Below are positions 33,190 to 40,227 of a stretch of 64,000 bases of DNA, piece after piece. Both the position numbers and the translations under genes were made by a program. The stretch covers positions 1 through 64,000 of the forward strand of contig CAMVMF010000008.1 of NCBI GenBank assembly GCA_947168515.1. The letters run 5' to 3'. How positions within the stretch are numbered: the stretch's first letter is position 1; each line of letters opens with the position of its first letter. The notes under the pieces are model-generated. The model was not told the DNA's origin. It did no database searches and saw nothing but the letters and a program-made list of their open reading frames with translations. The stretch comes from an uncultured Bacteroidales bacterium (GTDB lineage Bacteria > Bacteroidota > Bacteroidia > Bacteroidales > P3).

Positions 33190-33339
33190 TCGGTGACGTT
33201 GCTTTGGCTCGGCATAACCCGAGTGAACTCGGTTCTGCGCTCGCTTTTCGCAACGTTACCCTCCCTGCGGTCGGTGACGTTGCTCTGGCTCGGCATAACT
33301 CGAGTGAACTCGGTTCTGCGCTCGCCTTTCGCACCGTTT
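33190..33339. repeat. Two tandem 64-bp REP-like units (period 81)
   Basis: Two copies, 33195-33258 and 33276-33339, begin GACGTTGCT and end GCAACGTT or a variant, so each unit has inverted ends. Between are CTCGGCATAAC and GAACTCGGTTCTGCGCTCGC. They differ at only a few positions. The same unit, on the opposite strand and more diverged, is found inside both copies of the 250-bp leader (36229-36293 and 39115-39180). Confidence 0.85.
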
Positions 33340-33395
33340 GATAAAATGTTTATAAAAAAGGGGAGGTGTGAGGGATCTATGTCGAAAATAATGTG

Positions 33396-33404
33396 TATTT
33401 TTGC
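33396..33404 (+). promoter_or_regulatory. Promoter -7 element TATTTTTGC of the parC-like gene
   Basis: TATTTTTGC ends only 12 bases before the ATG at 33416. Transcription would start near 33411, so the message would be nearly leaderless, with 5 or 11 bases before the two in-frame ATGs. Confidence 0.7.
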
Positions 33405-33415
33405 ATTTTTAAATA

Positions 33416-36136
33416 ATGACTATGGACGAAGATCAACATAAACCTGAGGAACCGGATGAGCCGACGCCCACCCCGACCTCTAAGGAGGATGATATTGAGG
33501 ATGTTGTGGATGCCAATGCAATCCCCGATGAGGAGGAGTCCACCAGCGAGGGCTCTACGCTTTCGCTGGGCGGCATGTTCCGCGAATATTGGATTGACTA
33601 TGCCTCCGATGTCATTCTCGACCGCTCGGTGCCCGACATCGATGATGGTCTCAAACCGGTGCAACGGCGCATCCTGCATGCCATGAAAGAGACCGACGAC
33701 GGCCGTTTCACCAAGGTGGCCAACATCGTGGGTACTACCATGCTCTACCACCCCCATGGCGACGCTTCCATCAACGACGCCTTGGTGAATATGGGGCAGA
33801 AGAACCTCCTGATAGACTGCCAGGGTAACTGGGGCAATATACTCACGGGCGACAGCGCTGCTGCCGGTCGTTACATCGAGGCGCGTCTCTCCAAATTCGC
33901 CAAAGAGGTGTGCTTCAACGCCAAGACCACCCATTGGAAACCCAGCTACGATGGTCGTAAGCAGGAGCCCGTCTCGCTGCCCATCAAGTTCCCTCTGCTG
34001 CTGGCACAAGGCACCAAGGGCATTGCCGTCACCCTCACCTCCGTCATACTCCCCTACAATTTCTGCGAACTGCTCGAAGCTTCCATCAGCATACTGAAGG
34101 ATCTCCCCTTCGAGATCTACCCCGATTTCCCTACGGGCGGCCAGATAGATGTGTCCAAATACAACGATGCCGCCCTGGGTGGCCGTTTGCGCATCAGGGC
34201 CAAGATGCATTACGACGAGAAGCGCAAGGCCATCGTCATCACCGAAATACCCTATAGTATCACAACCGATGTGCTTATCGAAAGCATCTTGAAGGCCAAC
34301 GAGAAGGGCAAAATCAAAATCAAGAAGGTGGACGACAATACCGCCGCCGAGGTGGAGATTGTATGCTACCTGCCCGCCGGCATTTCGCCCGACCAGATGA
34401 TCGACGCACTCTATGCTTTCACCAATTGCCAAATCAGTTTCTCGCCCCAAACCTGCGTGATTGTAGACAACAAGCCCGTGTTTATGACGGCTAGCGAAAT
34501 CCTGCGCCACTCGACTTTCCGCACCAAAGACTTGCTGCGGCAGGAGCTGGAAATCCAGCTGGCCGAACTGGAAGACCGTTGGCACTGGGTTTCACTGGAG
34601 AAGATTTTCTTCGAGAAAGGCATCTATAAGGTGTTGGAGAGAAGAGATTTTGCCACCTGGGACGACCAAGTGACCGGCATCGAGCGCGGTTTTGACCCCT
34701 ACCGAGGACTGTTCCGCCAGGAAATCACGCGCGAGCAGGTGCTAAAGCTCTGCGAAAGACCTGTACGCAAGATTTCTAAATTCGATATCAAGAAAGCCGA
34801 AGAGGAGATTGCCAACATCGACATCGACATCGACGAAACCAAGAACCACCTCGCCCATCTGACTGAATATGCCATTGCCTATTTCCAGCATATACTGGAA
34901 ACCTACGGCAAGGGGCGCGAGCGCAAGACCGAGATACGCAACTTCGAGGAAATCCAGGCCGCCAACGTGGCTGTGGCCAACGAAAAGCTCTATGTGAATA
35001 CCGCCACCGGTTTTGCCGGCACCAACCTCAAGCGAGAGGAGGGCGTAGAGTATGCTTTCGACTGCTCCATGATTGACGACATCATCGTTTTCCGCACCGA
35101 CGGCACCATGATAGTGACCAAAGTGAGCGAGAAAGCCTTTGTGGGGTCTCCAACCTGCAAAGAGATTCAATATATAGGCCTTTTCCGTAAACGCGACGAC
35201 CGCACGGTGTACAATATGGTCTACCGCGACGGCTCGCTGGGCTATGCCTTCGTGAAACGTTTTTCGGTAATAGGCATAACGCGCGACACCGAATATCAGC
35301 TCACCAAGGGGTCCAAGGGCTCTAAGATCCTCTACTTTACCGCCAACCCCAACGGCGAGGCTGAGGTAATCACCGTGCACCACGCCACCAAGGCCAAACT
35401 GAAAAAGGTGAGTTTCGACTTCGACTTTGCCACACTGGCCATCAAAGGCCGTCAGGCCATGGGCAACATCCTCACCCGCAACGCCGTGCGCAATATCACC
35501 AAGAAAGAGGAGGGGGTTTCTACCTTGGAAGCCCGCGAGATATGGTTCGACCAGACGGTGCAGCGCCTGAACGTGAATGGTGCCGGAGTCTCTTTGGGCC
35601 GTTTCTCGGGCAAGGACAAAATTTTCACCCTCACCCAGTCGGGCTATATGCGGTTGACCGGCCACGACCTCTCTACCCATTTTGACGAGGACCTGCTCGA
35701 AATTCGCAAATACAACCCCAACAGTATCGTCACAGCCATCTATCGCGAGGGTAAGACCTCCAGCTATTACCTCAAACGTTTCCAGGCCGAGGATAACGAC
35801 AAGAAGCTGGCATTCCTGGACGAGGGCGACACCTTGATAGACTACACGATGGACACCTTCCCCCACCTGAAAGTACTCTACGACGAAAACAGCGGCAAGA
35901 AGATTCTCGAAGAGGTGATCGATGTGGCCGACTTTATTGCCGTCAAGGGCTATAAGGCCAAGGGCAAGCGCATCACCACCAGCGAGGTGAAGCAGTTTCT
36001 GTGGCTTGAACCCGACCCTGAACCCGAGTATGAAGAAAGCCCAGAGGACGAAGTGACAGAAGATGATGGACAAGTGGACGACCGCGAGGGGTTTGCCGAA
36101 GGTACCCAGACGGAGTTAAAATTAATGGTCAATTAG
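33416..36136 (+). CDS. parC: DNA topoisomerase IV/gyrase A-type subunit
   Basis: A type IIA topoisomerase breakage-reunion subunit, 906 residues. Residues 1-50 are an acidic, Pro- and Glu-rich extension. The GyrA/ParC core starts at GGMFREYWIDYASDVILDRSVPD, continues KPVQRRILHAM and PHGDASINDALV, and carries the catalytic Tyr153 in GRYIEARLS. A coiled-coil region with IANIDIDIDETKNHL follows, then a beta-pinwheel C-terminal domain. The divergent core and the absence of a GyrA-box-like QRRGG motif favour topoisomerase IV over gyrase. The tail is again acidic (EPEYEESPEDEVTEDD). The stop codon lies within a 56-base direct repeat. No parE is next to it. The symbol is my best reading. Confidence 0.85.
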   Translation: MTMDEDQHKPEEPDEPTPTPTSKEDDIEDVVDANAIPDEEESTSEGSTLSLGGMFREYWIDYASDVILDRSVPDIDDGLKPVQRRILHAMKETDDGRFTKVANIVGTTMLYHPHGDASINDALVNMGQKNLLIDCQGNWGNILTGDSAAAGRYIEARLSKFAKEVCFNAKTTHWKPSYDGRKQEPVSLPIKFPLLLAQGTKGIAVTLTSVILPYNFCELLEASISILKDLPFEIYPDFPTGGQIDVSKYNDAALGGRLRIRAKMHYDEKRKAIVITEIPYSITTDVLIESILKANEKGKIKIKKVDDNTAAEVEIVCYLPAGISPDQMIDALYAFTNCQISFSPQTCVIVDNKPVFMTASEILRHSTFRTKDLLRQELEIQLAELEDRWHWVSLEKIFFEKGIYKVLERRDFATWDDQVTGIERGFDPYRGLFRQEITREQVLKLCERPVRKISKFDIKKAEEEIANIDIDIDETKNHLAHLTEYAIAYFQHILETYGKGRERKTEIRNFEEIQAANVAVANEKLYVNTATGFAGTNLKREEGVEYAFDCSMIDDIIVFRTDGTMIVTKVSEKAFVGSPTCKEIQYIGLFRKRDDRTVYNMVYRDGSLGYAFVKRFSVIGITRDTEYQLTKGSKGSKILYFTANPNGEAEVITVHHATKAKLKKVSFDFDFATLAIKGRQAMGNILTRNAVRNITKKEEGVSTLEAREIWFDQTVQRLNVNGAGVSLGRFSGKDKIFTLTQSGYMRLTGHDLSTHFDEDLLEIRKYNPNSIVTAIYREGKTSSYYLKRFQAEDNDKKLAFLDEGDTLIDYTMDTFPHLKVLYDENSGKKILEEVIDVADFIAVKGYKAKGKRITTSEVKQFLWLEPDPEPEYEESPEDEVTEDDGQVDDREGFAEGTQTELKLMVN

Positions 36137-36175
36137 ATGACAATTATATGTAAAATAAATTTGAGCAATTACTTA
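36120..36175. repeat. 56-bp direct repeat, left copy (end of parC)
   Basis: The 56 bases starting AATTAATGGTCAATTAGATG are identical to 36497-36552. The left copy includes the last codons and stop of the parC-like gene. The pair brackets the first copy of the 250-bp leader. Confidence 0.9.
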
Positions 36176-36424
36176 ATTCAAAAAAAGGGGGACTTCTATA
36201 AATCACCCCAACGGGGTGTGATATGCTTAACGTTGCGAAAGTCGAGAGCAGAGCCGAACTTGTTCGAGCTATGCCGAGATGCAGCAACGTCTCGTAGAAA
36301 CACGGTACAAGCCGAAGGCGTAGTGCCGTGACATTCAGACATCAGAGAACTGCGTCCCAACGGGACGCGACACAGAAAACTAATAAATAGAACACTTTAA
36401 AAGTATAAATATGAAGAAGTTAAG
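36173..36424 (+). repeat. 250-bp structured leader, copy 1 (decapitated)
   Basis: Bases 36173-36424 match 39063-39312 throughout, apart from one extra A and one extra G near the start. The unit contains hairpins CACCCC-aac-GGGGTG (36204-36218) and GCGTCCC-aac-GGGACGC (36352-36368), a CACGG/CCGTG stem with inner GCC-gaa-GGC (36301-36330), and one 64-bp REP-like unit. It ends in ATGAAGAAGTTAAG, the start of the lipoprotein gene in the other copy, but here the frame closes after eight codons. Confidence 0.9.
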
Positions 36425-36437
36425 AATAAGTCGATAA
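36411..36437 (+). pseudogene. Decapitated start of a FISUMP-lipoprotein-like gene
   Basis: The frame reads MKKLRISR then TAA. The first five codons equal those of the intact gene at 39299, after which the sequence diverges. It looks like the surviving 5' end of a second copy of that gene, or a landing point for such a gene. Confidence 0.5.
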
Positions 36438-36496
36438 GCAAAATTAATGTGCATATTGTTTAAACACGAATTACCATTAATAATCCATTAATTTAT

Positions 36497-36552
36497 AATT
36501 AATGGTCAATTAGATGACAATTATATGTAAAATAAATTTGAGCAATTACTTA
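36497..36552. repeat. 56-bp direct repeat, right copy
   Basis: Identical to 36120-36175. It ends directly before the ATG of the glycosyltransferase at 36554, so before the 377-base insertion or duplication this segment was probably the whole spacer between parC and that gene. Confidence 0.9.
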
Positions 36553-36553
36553 T

Positions 36554-37726
36554 ATGAAAATATTAGTTGTTTTGCCACGGTTTCCCTACCCTTTGGAGAA
36601 AGGGGACAAGTTGCGTGCCTACTATCAGATTAAGGAATTGTCTAAGCGCAATGATATTTATCTTTTTTGCGTCTCTCACGTACGTGTGCTGCCCGAATAT
36701 GTGGAACAGCTGAGGCCTTTCTGCAAAGACATCTGCATCGTTAAGTCGCCCAAGCTGGTAAACTATAAGAATGTCTTGCGCAACTTTCTGCACACCAAGT
36801 CGCTGCAGATAGGCTACTGGGATTCCGTCAAAGCCCGCAAGGCCTACAAGGCTTTCGAAAACAAGGTGCAGCCCGACGTGCTTTACAACCAAATGGTCCG
36901 CACGATGGTGTATGTGGCACGCTCCAAATACCCTAAGGTGATGGACTTTCAGGATGCCTTGTCCATGAATACCGAGCGCCGCTTGGACCACGCTCACTTC
37001 CTCTGGCACTATATCCTCCATTTCGAATTTAAGATGCTGCGCTCCACGGAGTACAATTCTTTCAAGATTTTCGATGCCCTGACAATCATCTCCGATGCCG
37101 ACAGCGATGCCATCCCTCACACCCGCAACGGCGACATCTACATAACGCCCAACGGAGTGGATTTCGACTTTTTCAAACCCATAGAATGCCCCAAGCAGTA
37201 CGATGTGGTGTTCTGCGGCAATATGCACTACGAACCTAATGTCAGGGCTGCCCGCTATCTGGCTTCGGTGGTGATGCCCCTGGTATGGAAGCAGATGCCC
37301 GAGGCCCGCTTGCTGCTGGCCGGTGCCGACCCCAGGAAACAGGTGAGGGAGTTGGCCAACGACCGCGTGGTGGTGTCGGGATTTGTAGACGATATCCGCC
37401 AGAGCTACGCCTCTGCCAAAATACTGGCAGCCCCTATGCTGACCGGTTCCGGGTTGCAGAACAAGCTGCTGGAGGCTATGTCCATGCGCATCCCTTGTGT
37501 GACTACCTCCATCGCCAACGACTCCCTCCATGCCCAGGCAGGCAAAGAAGTGCTGATAGGCGACACCGCTGAAAGTTTCGCCGACCATATTGTTTCACTG
37601 CTCAAAGACGACCAGCTCCGCAGCTCTTTGGCGCAGAATGGCCACGATTTCGTCCTCCAGAACTTCAGCTGGGAGAAGGCTGGCCTGAAGCTGGAAGAGG
37701 TGCTCAAGAGCGTGGCTAAAAAGTAA
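36554..37726 (+). CDS. GT4-type glycosyltransferase
   Basis: A cytosolic or membrane-associated sugar transferase of the GT-B fold, 390 residues. The N-terminal Rossmann half begins MKILVVLPRFPYPLEKGDKL, the acceptor-side pattern of family 4. The C-terminal half has ITPNGVDFDFF, VVFCGNMHYEPN, ARLLLAGADP and VVSGFVDDIRQSYASAKILAAPMLTGSGLQNKLLEAMS with the nucleotide-sugar Glu. The sugar and acceptor are unknown; no polysaccharide cluster surrounds it. It lies 22 bases upstream of hflX and probably shares its transcript. Confidence 0.85.
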   Translation: MKILVVLPRFPYPLEKGDKLRAYYQIKELSKRNDIYLFCVSHVRVLPEYVEQLRPFCKDICIVKSPKLVNYKNVLRNFLHTKSLQIGYWDSVKARKAYKAFENKVQPDVLYNQMVRTMVYVARSKYPKVMDFQDALSMNTERRLDHAHFLWHYILHFEFKMLRSTEYNSFKIFDALTIISDADSDAIPHTRNGDIYITPNGVDFDFFKPIECPKQYDVVFCGNMHYEPNVRAARYLASVVMPLVWKQMPEARLLLAGADPRKQVRELANDRVVVSGFVDDIRQSYASAKILAAPMLTGSGLQNKLLEAMSMRIPCVTTSIANDSLHAQAGKEVLIGDTAESFADHIVSLLKDDQLRSSLAQNGHDFVLQNFSWEKAGLKLEEVLKSVAKK

Positions 37727-37748
37727 TCGATCATTCAACCTTTCATCC

Positions 37749-39053
37749 ATGGCTTGGAAACCCAACAATCACGGCAAGTGGAAGAAACCCATTGGCGAAT
37801 GGGAGGCCGAAGGTCTCCCCAAAAAACGCCCTACTCCGCAGGAACGCAACACCTTCAGCACCGACATACAACCCGAGAAAGCCATCCTGGTGAGTGTGTG
37901 CGCCGGCAATACCACAATGGAACGCACCGAGGAATACCTCAATGAACTTGCTTTCCTATTAGAAACCGCTGGCGGTGTGACTTTGAAAAAGGTGGTGCAG
38001 AAACTGGAACGCCCCGACCCTCGCACCTATGTGGGCAGCGGCAAACTGGAAGAGATTAAAGAATACAAGAACGCCCTGGATGTGGACTTCATGGTTTTCG
38101 ACGACGAACTCACCCCGGCTCAGCTGCGCAATCTGGAACGCGAACTGGGCTGTCGCATCCTGGACCGCACAACCCTCATACTCGACATCTTTGCCAAACG
38201 GGCACGCACCAGCATCGCCAAGACACAGGTAGAGCTGGCGCAACTGCAGTATATGCTCCCCCGGCTGACCCGTTTGTGGACCCACCTCGAACGTCAGCGC
38301 GGCGGTATCGGCATGCGCGGCCCTGGCGAAACACAGATTGAGACCGACCGCCGACTGATTACCGAGAAGATTGCCCTTCTGAAAGAGAAACTGAAAGACA
38401 TAGACAAACAGAAGGTGCAGCAACGCAAAAACCGCGAGTCGCTGGTGCGTGTGGCCTTGGTGGGCTACACCAATGTGGGCAAGTCCACGCTGATGAACCT
38501 GTTGAGCAAGAGCGATGTGTTTGCCGAAAACAAACTCTTTGCCACCTTGGACACCACCGTGCGAAAGGTGGTGCTGGGCAACTTGCCCTTTCTGCTGACC
38601 GACACGGTTGGCTTCATCCGCAAGCTGCCCCATGGGCTGGTGGAGTCCTTCAAGTCCACGCTCGACGAGGTGTGCGAGGCCGACCTGCTGATGCATGTGG
38701 TGGACATCTCGCATCCCGACTACGAGGAGCAAATCAACGCCGTCAACCGCACTTTGGAGCAAATTGGAGCATCAGACAAACCCACAATCCTTGTATTCAA
38801 TAAGATAGATGCTTATACCTACATCGAGAAAGAGGAAGACGACCTAACGCCCATGACCAAAGCCAACTGGACGCTAGAAATGCTGCAGAACAGCTGGATG
38901 TCCAAGATGCAGGAAAACAACGGCCATGCCCAGCACATCATCTTCATTAGCGCCACCAACAAGGAGAATATCGACGCTCTGCGCACCCTCATGTACGATG
39001 AGGTAAAGAAAATCCACGCGGTAAGGTATCCATACAACAACTTCTTGTACTGA
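37749..39053 (+). CDS. hflX: GTPase HflX
   Basis: A ribosome-associated GTPase that splits stalled or hibernating ribosomes. It has 434 residues. The HflX-specific N-terminal domain has RPDPRTYVGSGKLEEIK and DDELTPAQLRNLERELG. A linker with GGIGMRGPGETQIETDRR leads to the G domain: G1 VGYTNVGKSTLMN (near residue 240), G3 DTVGFIRKLPHGLVESF, G4 FNKID, and a C-terminal tail. All motifs are intact. It follows the glycosyltransferase by 22 bases. The second copy of the 250-bp leader begins ten bases after its stop. Confidence 0.95.
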   Translation: MAWKPNNHGKWKKPIGEWEAEGLPKKRPTPQERNTFSTDIQPEKAILVSVCAGNTTMERTEEYLNELAFLLETAGGVTLKKVVQKLERPDPRTYVGSGKLEEIKEYKNALDVDFMVFDDELTPAQLRNLERELGCRILDRTTLILDIFAKRARTSIAKTQVELAQLQYMLPRLTRLWTHLERQRGGIGMRGPGETQIETDRRLITEKIALLKEKLKDIDKQKVQQRKNRESLVRVALVGYTNVGKSTLMNLLSKSDVFAENKLFATLDTTVRKVVLGNLPFLLTDTVGFIRKLPHGLVESFKSTLDEVCEADLLMHVVDISHPDYEEQINAVNRTLEQIGASDKPTILVFNKIDAYTYIEKEEDDLTPMTKANWTLEMLQNSWMSKMQENNGHAQHIIFISATNKENIDALRTLMYDEVKKIHAVRYPYNNFLY

Positions 39054-39062
39054 AAAAGAGTA

Positions 39063-39312
39063 TTAATTCAAAAAAGGGGACTTCTATAAATCACCCCAAC
39101 GGGGTGTGATATGCTTAACGTTGCGAAAGTCGAGAGCAGAGCCGAACTTGTTCGAGCTATGCCGAGATGCAGCAACGTCTCGTAGAAACACGGTACAAGC
39201 CGAAGGCGTAGTGCCGTGACATTCAGACATCAGAGAACTGCGTCCCAACGGGACGCGACACAGAAAACTAATAAATAGAACACTTTAAAAGTATAAATAT
39301 GAAGAAGTTAAG
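39063..39312 (+). repeat. 250-bp structured leader, copy 2 (upstream of the FISUMP lipoprotein)
   Basis: Same unit as 36173-36424 but leading into an intact gene: the last 14 bases are the first codons of the lipoprotein at 39299. It holds hairpins at 39092-39106 and about 39239-39255, and a 64-bp REP-like unit at 39115-39180. I see no TAnnTTTG promoter within it. Confidence 0.9.
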
Positions 39313-40174
39313 TAAATTAATGATGGTCTGTTTTATGGCTGCCGTTATGATGATGTCCCTAGGCTGCCATAAAGATTCTATTTCTCCTATTACCCCTGAT
39401 AGAGATGGAGCGTTGCCTGGTCTGTTCTCGGTGAGTGCAACGCAACAGGTATATTTCTCGCCGGGCAACCTGCAGTATCAAGCAAGCACCAATACTTGGC
39501 GATTTGCTGAACACCAGTATGACTATGTAGGTACACAAACAGCCGACGATTATGGGTTTCACGGAGGTAATGTCAGCGGAAGTGATAACCGCAGTATCAG
39601 CTCCACCTATATTGGTTGGATAGACCTCTTTGGTTGGGGCACAGGCGACAATCCAACCCTATCCTCCGATAACTATGGGGCCTATGGCACCTTCGTTGAC
39701 TGGGGTAGCAACCCCATCAGCAACGGCGGAAATACTGCCAACCGATGGCGCACTCTCACCCAAGCCGAATGGGAGTACCTGCTAAATACCCGCCCCGGTG
39801 CCTCATCCAAACTTGGTTCTGGCAACATTAACGGTGTGGGCGGGCTGATTATACTTCCCGACAATTGGACACTGCCTTCGGAGTGTTCGTTCACTTCTGG
39901 CAATGCATTGAGGTTCAATGACTGGACACTTAACAGCTACACTCTTTCCCAGTGGGCGCAGATGGAGACTGCTGGTGCAGTTTTCCTGCCTGCGGCGGGC
40001 TACCGCTACGGCACGAATGTCAACCATGTGGGCTACCGCGGCTACTATTGGTCGTCCTCGCCCATCAATGAGTACTACGCGTACCGCATGAGCTTCAACA
40101 GCAACTATCTCTACGCGACGTACGACGGCAATCGCTACGAAGGGTTCTCTGTACGCCCCGTTCAGGATAATTAA
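39299..40174 (+). CDS. FISUMP-domain lipoprotein with lectin-like C-terminus
   Basis: A 291-residue surface lipoprotein. The signal peptide ends in lipobox SLGC (Cys23). The pattern FSVSATQQVYFSPGNLQYQ, NTWRFAEHQYDYVG, WIDLFGWGTG, WRTLTQAEWEYLLNTRP and LPAAGYRYG is that of the FISUMP domain (Fibrobacter major paralogous domain), a relative of the formylglycine-generating-enzyme/C-type-lectin fold. The last 45 residues run from YYWSSSP through AYRMSF and a Tyr/Asn-rich stretch to GFSVRPVQ, which resembles the variable region of diversity-generating-retroelement targets. No reverse transcriptase is in the window. It sits behind a duplicated leader and ends at a bidirectional terminator. Confidence 0.8.
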   Translation: MKKLSKLMMVCFMAAVMMMSLGCHKDSISPITPDRDGALPGLFSVSATQQVYFSPGNLQYQASTNTWRFAEHQYDYVGTQTADDYGFHGGNVSGSDNRSISSTYIGWIDLFGWGTGDNPTLSSDNYGAYGTFVDWGSNPISNGGNTANRWRTLTQAEWEYLLNTRPGASSKLGSGNINGVGGLIILPDNWTLPSECSFTSGNALRFNDWTLNSYTLSQWAQMETAGAVFLPAAGYRYGTNVNHVGYRGYYWSSSPINEYYAYRMSFNSNYLYATYDGNRYEGFSVRPVQDN

Positions 40175-40196
40175 TTTATTAAAACGTTAAACCTTG

Positions 40197-40227
40197 TTGC
40201 GGGCAGTCTCCGCTGCCCGCAATTTTT
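40197..40227. terminator. Bidirectional intrinsic terminator between the FISUMP gene and uvrC
   Basis: TTGCGGGCAG/CTGCCCGCAA forms a 10-bp stem with a 6-base loop, followed by TTTTT on the plus strand. On the other strand AA-rich sequence then follows, so it mainly serves the lipoprotein gene. The uvrC stop at 40226 overlaps its T-run. Confidence 0.85.

Noticed and set aside
33189-33340. CRISPR-like tandem repeats
   Set aside because: Only two units with an 81-base period and no unique spacers of constant length; no cas genes. They fit REP-like repeats better.
33377-36073. Long minus-strand frames within the parC-like gene (402 and 443 codons)
   Set aside because: Shadows caused by codon bias; composition is unlike real proteins and neither has a promoter.
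36411-36437. Leader peptide (MKKLRISR) as a regulatory attenuator
   Set aside because: The same codons are simply the first codons of the intact gene in the other leader copy, so a truncated gene start is the simpler reading.
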